From Actinoplanes sichuanensis (GTDB lineage Bacteria > Actinomycetota > Actinomycetes > Mycobacteriales > Micromonosporaceae), in assembly GCF_033097365.1 (NCBI RefSeq), contig NZ_AP028461.1:1054001-1118000 (forward strand): 64,000 nucleotides of DNA, in the 5' to 3' direction. A program made the position numbers and the translations under genes. Of this stretch, positions 8,375 through 16,208 are shown in pieces. Under the pieces are notes generated by a model. It was not told the origin of the DNA. It saw only the letters and a program-made list of their open reading frames with translations, and searched no databases. Every line of letters starts with the position of its first letter. The stretch's first letter is position 1.

Positions 8375-9655
8375 TCACCGCGTCCGGGTCGGCACCGCGC
8401 TGACCTGGACCGGGAAGTGGATCGGGCCCCGGATCAGGCCCGAGCTGCGGCGGCGTACCGTGCCCGCGCGGCGCAGGCCCGGCATCCGCTCGGCCAGCCG
8501 CTGGAGGGCGACCGTCGCCTCCAGCCGGGCCAGCGGCGCGCCCACGCAGTAGTGGATGCCGCTGGAGAACGCCAGGTGGTCGGCCTCCGGGGTGCGATGG
8601 ATGTCGAACCGGTCGGGATCGGTGAACACCGCCGGGTCCCGGCCGGCCGCGCCGATCAGCGTCACCACGAACTGCCCGGCCCGGACCCGCTGCCCGGCCA
8701 GTTCCAGATCCTCCCGGGCGCACCGCCCGGTCCGCTGCACGGGCGGATCCCAGCGCAGTGTCTCCTCGACCGCCGGACCGGCCAGCCCGGCTGGGTCCGC
8801 GCACAGCGCCTCCCACTGCTCCGGGTGGTCGAGCAGCGCGTTGACCGCGTTGCCGATCAGGTTGACGGTCGTCTCGAACCCGGCGACCAGCAGCAACCGC
8901 AGCATCGGCAGGATCTCGTGGGCCGAGATCTGGTCGCCCTCGGTGGCCAGGATCCGGCCGATGACGTCGTCGACGGGCGCGGCCCCGGACTCCACCGCCG
9001 CCCGCCGGGCCGCGATCAGCCTGATGAACACCGCGTCGAGCTCGGTCTTCGCGGTCTGCAGCCGGGCGGCGTGGCGCAGCGAGCGGATGCCGTCGAGCGC
9101 GCTGCCGATGGCCGCGCCGTGCCTGGCGAACCCGGCGGCGTCACTGTCCGGGATGCCGAGCAGATCGCTGATCACCGCGATCGGCAGCGGCGCCGAGAAG
9201 CCGCTGACCAGATCGAACGTGCCCCGCTCGGCGGCCGCGCCGAGCAGCTTGTCGACGGTCTGCTCGACCTGCGGGCGGAACCCGGTGATCTGGCGTGGAC
9301 TGAACGACGGCTGGGCCAGGCGACGCAGCCGGGTGTGGTCGGGTGGGTCACGGTCCAGGAACGACATGTCGACCTGCTGGCCGGGAGCGGCCGGACCGGT
9401 CGTCGCCGACGCCATCACCCCGAACCGGCGGTCGCGCAGGACGGCGTTGCACACCTGATGGCTGACCGTGACGAAGTTACCGAGGCGGGTCGGCACCAGG
9501 TCGCCCTGGGCACGCAGGCCCTCGTAGATCGCGTACGGGTCGTGGCGGCCGGGCGCCAGATGCAGCCGGGACATCGGGTCGCCGTGGACGTAGCCGTGGT
9601 AGGCGATGTCGAGTCGACGACGGTACAGGGTGGTGGCGAAACGTAGAGCGCGCAA
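8375..9655 (-). CDS. Cytochrome P450 monooxygenase
   Basis: About 426 residues. The I-helix oxygen motif AGFETT is near residue 259, the K-helix ExxR is EETLR, and the heme-binding loop FSSGIHYCVGAPLARLE places the thiolate Cys near residue 369. All elements for heme thiolate catalysis are present. It is soluble, with no membrane anchor, like other bacterial P450s. I prefer the TTG at 9655, preceded by AAGGAGGG with 5-nt spacing, over an in-frame GTG at 9718 that would add 21 residues. No ferredoxin or reductase gene is adjacent, so electron partners must come from elsewhere. Substrate is unknown; the surroundings are not a recognisable biosynthetic cluster. Confidence 0.92.
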   Translation of the reverse strand: MRALRFATTLYRRRLDIAYHGYVHGDPMSRLHLAPGRHDPYAIYEGLRAQGDLVPTRLGNFVTVSHQVCNAVLRDRRFGVMASATTGPAAPGQQVDMSFLDRDPPDHTRLRRLAQPSFSPRQITGFRPQVEQTVDKLLGAAAERGTFDLVSGFSAPLPIAVISDLLGIPDSDAAGFARHGAAIGSALDGIRSLRHAARLQTAKTELDAVFIRLIAARRAAVESGAAPVDDVIGRILATEGDQISAHEILPMLRLLLVAGFETTVNLIGNAVNALLDHPEQWEALCADPAGLAGPAVEETLRWDPPVQRTGRCAREDLELAGQRVRAGQFVVTLIGAAGRDPAVFTDPDRFDIHRTPEADHLAFSSGIHYCVGAPLARLEATVALQRLAERMPGLRRAGTVRRRSSGLIRGPIHFPVQVSAVPTRTR

Positions 9656-9731
9656 CGGGTCCCTCCTTGCCCTCGGGATGCCCTCGGGATCGAGCCTAGG
9701 GCGGGAGGGACCCGTCACGGTGTGACAGATG

Positions 9732-11939
9732 TCAGTCGAGTTCGACCGCGTAGCCGATCACGTGGGCGAGAGCGGCGTTCCAGTTGATGGTCAGCTCGTT
9801 GGTGGCCCACGAGCCGATGTCGTCGATGTAGCAGAACTGGCCGGTGCAGCCCTTCAGCTTCGCCTGCGCGACCGGGTCCTGGATCGACGAGTTCGGGCCA
9901 CCGGCCAGGGTGCCGGCCGGCGGGTGCGGCAGTGCCGGGTCGAGCTGTGCGGCGTACCAGCGGCTGTGCTGGTTCTGCGAGGCGACCTCGCCGTACCCGG
10001 TCACGTAGGAGATGTTCAGCGCGTTGCGGCCGAACAGGTAGTCCAGGCCGGTGAGTAGGCCGGTCCGGTAGCGGTCCTTTCCGGTGAGGCGGTGCGCGGC
10101 GGCGATCACCACCAGGTTGTTGGCGATGACACTGCTGGAGCCCCAGTCCCAGACGTTGTTCGCCGGGGCGTAGGCGACGCCGTACGGGTGCTGCTGCTGG
10201 ATCGCCAGGTACTTGTCGGCGCCCTTGATGACCTGCCACTTGACCTTGGTCAGGCCGGGCAGCCGGTTCGGGACCAGCGCCAGGTCGATCTTCGCGGCCG
10301 CCGCGGTGACCGCCCAGTCGAACGCCACCTGGCCGAACACGTCGGCGGTGTGCTCCGGGCTGGCCAGGATGTCGGCCGCGTACTTCTTCTCGCCGGTGGT
10401 CAGGTAGAGCTCGGCCGCCGCCCAGTAGAAGTCGTCGCTGACCTTGCTGTCGTTGTACGCGCCACCGCCGACCCCGTCGGACTCCGGGGCGAGCAGGTCC
10501 GGGTGGGCCTTGGCCGCGGTGTAGGCGGTGCGGGCCGCTTTCAGGGCCCGGGCCGCGAACGCCCTGTCGTACTTTCCGTAGATCCGCGCCGCCTGGGCCG
10601 CGGTGGCCGCCAGGTTGAGGGTCGCGGCGGTGGAGACCGGGTGCAGCTCACGCGGCTGCGGGTCGAGGTGCGGCAGCAGCGGCAGGCCGGTCCACGCTTG
10701 GTCGTGGATCTTGTGGTGGACCAGTCCGGCGTTCGCCTTTCCGGCCGGGACCTGCATGCTGAGCAGGAACTCCAGCTCCCAGCGGGCCTCGTCGAGGATG
10801 TCCGGCACCCGGTTGCCGCTCTCCGGGATGTCCAGGTCGAGCTTGCGGGAACCGCGGTTGTGCTCGTATTCGGCGAGCAGTTCCCACACCGAGATGCCGC
10901 CGTTGACGACGTACTTGCCGTGGTCGCCGGCGTCGTACCAGCCGCCGCGCACGTCCAGGGTGTAGTCGCAGACGCCGGGCTGGCACGGAACCGCACCGTC
11001 ACCGGCGTTGGGGGCCACGTCGACGTGTCCCGCCGGGCGGGCGTATCCGGGCCGCAGGGTGTCGCTGATCTCGATGCCGCTGCGCTGGGTGTAGTACATC
11101 TTCAGAGCGTCGACGCGCAGCTGGTCGTACCCATGCGAATCGATGTCGAACGGCCGGGAGACCTCGCCGTCGGCAACCAGGGTGAGGCCGCTCGCCTTCT
11201 TCTTGAATCTACCGAAGTCGATGGTGTGGACGTTCTGGCCGGAGGAGGCGTCGACGCCGCGCGGGGTCGACGTGCCATGGGCCAGGACGCGGCCGGTGCT
11301 GCCGCGCAGCTCCCACGGCAAGGCCGTCGTCGAGTCGGTGACCAGGGTGGCGACCTTCGGGCCGTCGGGCAGGTAGGCGACCTGGTTGACCCGCACGCGC
11401 GGGCCGGTGTCCGGCTCGTAGACCTCCGGCGGCACGCCGCCGACCAGCGACACGTTGTCGACGCAGAAGCGCCACGGGTCCGGGCTGCCGCCGACCTGGA
11501 AGGCGACCTGGCCCTGGCTGGTGCTCGCGTTGGCGGTGAAGGTCCACTCGTAGTGCTGCCAGTCGCCGAGGATCGGCGACTGCTCGAAATAGGTGTCGTA
11601 GGGGCTGACCGAGAGGCCGGTGATGGCACGGACCACATGTCCGGCGTCACCGCTCGCGTCGAAGCTGAACCGGTACGTCTCACCGGCGACCAGGTCGATG
11701 TCGTTCTGGCCGACCGCGGCGTCCCAGCGGTTCACCGTGCCACCCGGCACGTCGACGCACGCGCGGCCGTCGGTCAGGCCGATCGTCATGCCGGCGTTGG
11801 TCCAGAAGGGGTCCGTGCCGTTGTCGAAACCGCCGTTGACGACCTGTTCGACTTCTTCGGCCTGGGCCGGCGCCGCGGCGCCGGCGATCAGCAGCACAGT
11901 GATTGCGGCTATGTTGCGGGAGCGCTCCCAGAGATGCAT
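9732..11939 (-). CDS. Secreted multidomain GH9 endoglucanase (cellulase)
   Basis: About 735 residues. An N-terminal signal peptide (basic start, hydrophobic [19 protein letters not shown]) is followed by a CBM4/9-like jelly-roll (about 30-170, beginning VVNGGFDNG and ending [11 protein letters not shown]), an Ig-like CelD_N domain (about 180-275, [19 protein letters not shown]), and a GH9 catalytic domain to the C-terminus. The nucleophile/base region [13 protein letters not shown] is near residue 335, and the acid Glu region [12 protein letters not shown] is near residue 713. This predicts an extracellular enzyme cutting beta-1,4-glucan. The ATG at 11939 is used; a GTG 6 nt upstream is also possible. 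No ribosome site is clear, so the mRNA may be leaderless. The next gene upstream ends 32 bp away on the same strand. Confidence 0.93.
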   Translation of the reverse strand: MHLWERSRNIAAITVLLIAGAAAPAQAEEVEQVVNGGFDNGTDPFWTNAGMTIGLTDGRACVDVPGGTVNRWDAAVGQNDIDLVAGETYRFSFDASGDAGHVVRAITGLSVSPYDTYFEQSPILGDWQHYEWTFTANASTSQGQVAFQVGGSPDPWRFCVDNVSLVGGVPPEVYEPDTGPRVRVNQVAYLPDGPKVATLVTDSTTALPWELRGSTGRVLAHGTSTPRGVDASSGQNVHTIDFGRFKKKASGLTLVADGEVSRPFDIDSHGYDQLRVDALKMYYTQRSGIEISDTLRPGYARPAGHVDVAPNAGDGAVPCQPGVCDYTLDVRGGWYDAGDHGKYVVNGGISVWELLAEYEHNRGSRKLDLDIPESGNRVPDILDEARWELEFLLSMQVPAGKANAGLVHHKIHDQAWTGLPLLPHLDPQPRELHPVSTAATLNLAATAAQAARIYGKYDRAFAARALKAARTAYTAAKAHPDLLAPESDGVGGGAYNDSKVSDDFYWAAAELYLTTGEKKYAADILASPEHTADVFGQVAFDWAVTAAAAKIDLALVPNRLPGLTKVKWQVIKGADKYLAIQQQHPYGVAYAPANNVWDWGSSSVIANNLVVIAAAHRLTGKDRYRTGLLTGLDYLFGRNALNISYVTGYGEVASQNQHSRWYAAQLDPALPHPPAGTLAGGPNSSIQDPVAQAKLKGCTGQFCYIDDIGSWATNELTINWNAALAHVIGYAVELD

Positions 11940-11971
11940 GGACACATATTGATTGCGTACGTGTTGCGGCG

Positions 11972-13207
11972 TCAACGCCCCTGGTCCCGGATCCAGGCGT
12001 CGATCAGCCCGCCGAAGTGCGCCAGGAACTTCTCGTGCTCGTGCACCGGGTAGTGGGCGCGGACCGTTTCGCGGAGCAATGACCGGAACTCCTCCGAGGA
12101 GACCCAGTCGTAGACGATTTCGTCCACATTGCCCAGGCTCTTCTCGCAGAACTCCCGGTACCTCTCGATCTCGAAGTAGTCGTCGGCCAGCTTTCGGTAT
12201 TCCGACAGCTTCTCGCCATACGAGCGATCGGAGTCGGCCACCGCGAAATATGCCGCGGTGTCCATGTCCAGCCGGGGCCGACGATCGGTCACGACGCAGA
12301 ACACCGTCCACCGCAGGAGCGCCGTCATCGCCCACGGGAAATAGTAGTGCAACGACGTCAGCGACACGTCCGGGCACGCGTTCGCATAATCGATCGGGTG
12401 TACGTCGTCGGCGCGCACGAGTGACTCGCAGGAATTGAACTCCCATCGGAAGAACGCGTTCACCAGCCGGGAGATCGTGACCACCTCGTCGCCCGCCTCG
12501 GCCGACAGGAAATTGTGGTCCACCTCGTAGCGGGCGTGCATCGGCTGCTCCGGGCGGAACTTCATCACCATCGTCTCCGGCCCGATGCTCAGGCTGCGGG
12601 CGAACACGTCATAGCCCTCCACCGACGCCTGCAGATGCATCAGCCGCTCACCCGACGCGTCATAGGCGGCGTGCAGTTCGGCCGGATTCCGGATCTTCGA
12701 AACGCCCACCCAGGCGCCACCGTCATACGGTTTCATCCACAGCGGATAACCGATCGCGGCGGCCGTCGCCTCCAGATCGAACGGGCGGTTGTAGCGCTCC
12801 GCGGTATATGCCCAGCGAGAATTCTCCAGCGGATTCTTGAACGGCACCAGAACCGTCTCCGGCACTTTCAGGCCGAGCCGCATCATCGCACAATAGGCCG
12901 CGTGTTTCTCCATCGACTGGAACGTGAACGGACTGTTCAACAGGTACACGTCGTCCATCAACGCGACCTTCTTCAGCCACTCGCGCGGGTGGTAGTACCA
13001 GTACGCCAGACGGTCGATGACCAGGTCGTGCCGGGGGGTGTCGCGCAGATTGAACGGCTCGATCGTCACCCGGACCGGACGGGCCCGATGACTTCTCCCG
13101 TCCGCCCCGGAGACCACCCCGAGCCGCCGCAGCAACGCCTCATAGGCGCGCGGCCAGTCGTCCTCGGTGCCCAGCAGCATGCCGATGGTGTGCTCGACGT
13201 CGGCCAC
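11972..13207 (-). CDS. ATP-grasp domain protein of unknown substrate
   Basis: About 411 residues. The centre shows ATP-grasp features: a lysine-bearing strand before a glycine-rich loop ([19 protein letters not shown]) and a following strand-rich lid ([21 protein letters not shown]). Downstream acidic and Asn residues could bind Mg-ATP. The N-terminus ([23 protein letters not shown]) resembles the pre-ATP-grasp domain of peptide-bond-forming ligases. The protein therefore likely ligates a carboxylate to an amine or similar group. It sits 10 bp downstream of an esterase-like gene on the same strand, so the pair may act on one metabolite or peptide. I do not recognise the pathway. Confidence 0.7.
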   Translation of the reverse strand: MADVEHTIGMLLGTEDDWPRAYEALLRRLGVVSGADGRSHRARPVRVTIEPFNLRDTPRHDLVIDRLAYWYYHPREWLKKVALMDDVYLLNSPFTFQSMEKHAAYCAMMRLGLKVPETVLVPFKNPLENSRWAYTAERYNRPFDLEATAAAIGYPLWMKPYDGGAWVGVSKIRNPAELHAAYDASGERLMHLQASVEGYDVFARSLSIGPETMVMKFRPEQPMHARYEVDHNFLSAEAGDEVVTISRLVNAFFRWEFNSCESLVRADDVHPIDYANACPDVSLTSLHYYFPWAMTALLRWTVFCVVTDRRPRLDMDTAAYFAVADSDRSYGEKLSEYRKLADDYFEIERYREFCEKSLGNVDEIVYDWVSSEEFRSLLRETVRAHYPVHEHEKFLAHFGGLIDAWIRDQGR

Positions 13208-13217
13208 ATCGCCTCCC

Positions 13218-14453
13218 CTAGATCCACACCCGTCGCAGCAGGCCGGTCAGATGCGGATGCAACGCATCCCGCCACCCGGTCCACGTGTGCGCGTCCGGGT
13301 TCTCCGCGAAGTCCACGGCATACCCTTGTTTTCGCAGCGCATCCGCCATGTCCCGGTTGTTCGCCAGGTTCTCCTCGGCCGAGCCGCACGTCAGCGACAC
13401 CGGAATCGCCGGCCCGTCCCGGACATGCCGCATCAGACCGGTGAACCGGACGATCCGCCGAAACAGCCGGAAACCGGCCTCCTGCCCGTCGAGCCGTGCC
13501 TGGAAATAGCTTCCCGATTGCAGGAACAGCCCGGCGAACGACACCGGAAATCGCCATTGCGCGTGCAACATCGCCAGCGCACCGAGACTGACCCCGGCGC
13601 CGACCACCGGGCCGCCGCCCAGCCGCGCCCTGATCCGCGGTAGCAGTTCCCACGCCAGAAACCGCGCGTATCCCGGGTCGGCGGCGAAGATCCGCTCGCG
13701 TCCGCCTTGCCGCACCGTCCGCGGGCGGCTTCCGGTCTTCCTGACCTGGCCTTGCCGTGCGGTCTGCGGGTGGCTTCCGGCGATCCCGGTCTCGTCTTGC
13801 CGCGTCGTCTGGGGGTGGCTTCCGGTATTCCCGATCTGGTCTTCCCACACCCTCCGCGGGTGGCTTCCGGCAATCCCGGCCTCGTCTTGCCGCGCCCTTC
13901 GCGGGTGGCTTCCGGCAATCCCGGCCTCGTCTTGCCGCGCCCTTCGCGGGTGGCTTCCGGTATTCCCGATCGGCGGCAGAAGCACCAGGTGGTACGGCCG
14001 GACACGTCCCGATCCGATCACTGCCGCGGTGTAGTCACCGAGCCGGCCGCGACCGTCGTATTCGGGACCGTCGTGGGCGACCAGAATCCGGTCGGTGTCC
14101 GCGTGCGGGGACCAGACTCGGGCGGTCAGACCGGGCAGCGGCATCCGGCGCCAGGTGCCCGCCGCAGCCGGAGCCGACAACCAGTCCGGCTCCGTGTAAT
14201 CGGGGCAGCACAACTCCGCCTCCACCGTGCGGCGGCGCTCACCGCGCGGACCGATCAGCTCCAGGTGATAGTCAAGCCGCCACAACGGCGGCCGTGCACA
14301 GCACAGCTCCCACACCCCGAGATCGTCCCGAAAGGCCAGGTCACCCTTGACCGCCGAGGACCACAACCGAACCCCGGCCAGCCGGCGCCCCGGATCGGCA
14401 TACCGGAACCGGAGCACGGCACCATCGCACCACGCCCCACCGGCACCCTCCAT
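13218..14453 (-). CDS. Enterochelin-esterase-like alpha/beta hydrolase with internal repeat insertion
   Basis: About 411 residues. An N-terminal beta-sandwich region (about 1-110, like the N-domain of Fes-type esterases) precedes an alpha/beta-hydrolase domain. The nucleophile elbow is GVSLG with Ser289, and a likely catalytic His lies in DAHTWTGWRDAL near the C-terminus, matching the His-Trp-x-x-Trp-Arg pattern of the family. Residues 163-252 are six 15-residue repeats of the form GxxGSHPxxxRQDxx placed between the strand ending VLLPP and the helix RERIFAADPGYARFLAWELL. The fold normally has a short loop there. The insertion keeps frame, so the product may still fold. It is followed 10 bp later by the ATP-grasp gene. 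Confidence 0.75.
   Translation of the reverse strand: MEGAGGAWCDGAVLRFRYADPGRRLAGVRLWSSAVKGDLAFRDDLGVWELCCARPPLWRLDYHLELIGPRGERRRTVEAELCCPDYTEPDWLSAPAAAGTWRRMPLPGLTARVWSPHADTDRILVAHDGPEYDGRGRLGDYTAAVIGSGRVRPYHLVLLPPIGNTGSHPRRARQDEAGIAGSHPRRARQDEAGIAGSHPRRVWEDQIGNTGSHPQTTRQDETGIAGSHPQTARQGQVRKTGSRPRTVRQGGRERIFAADPGYARFLAWELLPRIRARLGGGPVVGAGVSLGALAMLHAQWRFPVSFAGLFLQSGSYFQARLDGQEAGFRLFRRIVRFTGLMRHVRDGPAIPVSLTCGSAEENLANNRDMADALRKQGYAVDFAENPDAHTWTGWRDALHPHLTGLLRRVWI
13698..13967. repeat. Six 45-bp tandem repeats inside the esterase gene
   Basis: On the plus strand the unit reads GCGGGTGGCTTCCGG followed by a variable middle and CTTGCCGC. Two central copies are almost identical and the outer ones have diverged. 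The period of 45 bp keeps the minus-strand reading frame. Confidence 0.88.
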
Positions 14454-15182
14454 GAACGCACACTAACGCCGCTCGGGCCCGCGCGCCCGCTGTGCGCCGG
14501 CACCGCCCCGTTCCGCACCTGTCGCGGCCCGATCTTTCCCGCTTTCCGCGGTGCGGCTTCGCGCAAGGCGCAAGGTCCGACGGCCGAACCTGATGCGCAA
14601 GGTACGAGGCCCGAATTCGGCGTGCACGGCGTAGGGCCCGACGAAGAAGCCCGTCGCGCAAGGCGTAAGGCGCGAACCTGGTGTGCACGGGGCAGGGTTC
14701 GACGGCCGAACCCACGCGCAAGGCGTGAGGCGTGAACCCCACGTGGAGGATGCGAGGCGTGGGCCCGGTGTGCGCGGGGCAGGGTTCGAGGGCCGAACCG
14801 ACGCGCATGGCGTGAGGCGTGAGCCCGGCGTGCAAGGTGCGAGGCGTGAGCCCGGCGTGCAAGGTGCGAGGCGTGAGCCCGGCGTGCGCGGGGCAAGGTT
14901 CGGCGGCTGAACCGACGCGCATGGCGTAAGGCGCGAACCCGCCGCGCAAGGCGCAAGGCGCGGACCCGATACGCAAGGCGCAAGGCGCGGACCCGATACG
15001 CAAGCTGCGACGGCCGAATTCGACGCGCAAGGCGCGACGGCCGAAATCGACGCGCAAGGGGACCGACGCGCAAGGCGCGACGCGCAAGGGGACCGACGCG
15101 CAAGGCGCGACGCGTAAGGCGCGACGCGTAAGGACCGAGGCGCAAGGACCGAGCGCAAGCCGAAAAGCGTCGAAGTAAGCCG
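14454..15182. repeat. Gene-free field of degenerate 27-bp repeats
   Basis: About 730 bp between the esterase and SWIM genes. From roughly 14560 to 15170 it is made of variants of motifs such as GCGCAAGGCG and GAGGCGTGAGCCCGGCGTGC. Exact 27-bp units are at 14814-14840 and 14841-14867, and a different 27-bp unit repeats at 14945 and 14972. All frames on the minus strand stay open because the repeat lacks stop codons; the predicted peptides are simple nine-residue repeats. I see no ribosome site or conserved domain and treat it as noncoding. Confidence 0.75.
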
Positions 15183-16208
15183 TCAGTCGGCGTCCGAGGC
15201 ATCAGGCAGAGCCAGATACGCCACCCGCAGCACTTCGATGACCGGCTGACCCGCATGCGTCAGCCCCGGTGCATCAAGCTGGTCGAGTAACGCATCCGGC
15301 CGGAGCATTCGCCCGCGCGCCGACCCCGCGTCAAGAAAACCCGGGCTCGCGGTAACACCCGCCGAAGCGGCGTGAGACGCCGAACTCCCGCCGCCCCCTT
15401 CACCCGCCGAAGCCTGAGTCGCCGAACTTCCGGCCCCTGCTCCACCTTTCGAAGGGTCGTGATGCCCCGCGGCCGCACGCGGAAACGCACCCGGCGCTTC
15501 CGCCCAGGCGACCTCTCCCCAGAACGTGGCCGGGTCGGCCGCCGGCACCGGATGGCCCGAAGCCGTCCCCTCACCGCCCACGGTCGCGCCGGGGGCATCC
15601 GCGGCTTCACCGGCACCGGAACTCCCGCCCCACGCCCTCTCCGCACCAGCTCCCCGGGACGTATCGGCGCCCTCGCCGCGGGAGGCGTCGGCAGCCGAGG
15701 CCTCCCGCAGGCGACGCAGGCGCATCAGCAGCTCGTCACGTGGCCGCCCCCGCCAGGTGAACACCTCGAACGGGTCGCTCTCGAATGCTCTGGCCAGGGC
15801 ATAACAGGTGGCCGCCAGATGGGTGCACGGCATCGGCCACCGCTCGCACGTGCAGTCCATGGCGACCTCTTCGAGCGACAACGGCAACAGGCCGAGCCCG
15901 GCACCCGCGAACACCGCCTCGATACCGGTCGGCATCCGCCCGTCGAGCAGGTCGGCGACATATCGCGCTTCGCTGACCAGTGTCTTCTCCACCCGGGCCC
16001 ACTCGGAGGCACCGAACGCCCGCACCGCGATCCGTGCCCGGAAGGCGCTCGGATCGTCCGGCCCGCGGACCAGGGCGACGACGAGACTGCCGGAGACGGT
16101 GAGGCTCCGAACATGCCCGGCCCGTTCGTCACGGCGGCCGCGTGCGAAGGTCGGCCCCATCCGCAGGGACTCGAACATGCCCAGGAACGCCGGCGCGAAG
16201 TCAGTCAA
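15183..16208 (-). CDS. SWIM zinc-finger protein paired with SNF2 helicase
   Basis: About 341 residues. A SWIM motif CxCx(n)CxH is seen in MDCTCERWPMPCTHLAATCYALARAF, which would bind zinc and contact DNA or protein. The preceding segment (GASEWARVEKTLVSEARYVADLLDG) matches the typical N-terminal region of bacterial SWIM partners. Residues about 180-290 are a low-complexity Gly/Ala/Ser insertion, followed by a short helical C-terminus. A TTG at 16208 gives M-T-D-F-A-P; it overlaps the end of the SNF2 gene by 8 nt, so translation is likely coupled. The partner gene makes a role in nucleoprotein remodelling likely. The biological process is not known. Confidence 0.82.
   Translation of the reverse strand: MTDFAPAFLGMFESLRMGPTFARGRRDERAGHVRSLTVSGSLVVALVRGPDDPSAFRARIAVRAFGASEWARVEKTLVSEARYVADLLDGRMPTGIEAVFAGAGLGLLPLSLEEVAMDCTCERWPMPCTHLAATCYALARAFESDPFEVFTWRGRPRDELLMRLRRLREASAADASRGEGADTSRGAGAERAWGGSSGAGEAADAPGATVGGEGTASGHPVPAADPATFWGEVAWAEAPGAFPRAAAGHHDPSKGGAGAGSSATQASAGEGGGGSSASHAASAGVTASPGFLDAGSARGRMLRPDALLDQLDAPGLTHAGQPVIEVLRVAYLALPDASDAD

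Noticed and set aside
9732..12446. N-terminal extension of the GH9 gene into the ATP-grasp gene
   Set aside because: The signal peptide begins at 11939. The extra residues are the out-of-frame complement of the ATP-grasp coding sequence.
14255..15256. Several long minus-strand open frames with nine-residue repeats
   Set aside because: They result from stop-free 27-bp repeats. Multiple frames are open at once and no start site or domain is seen.
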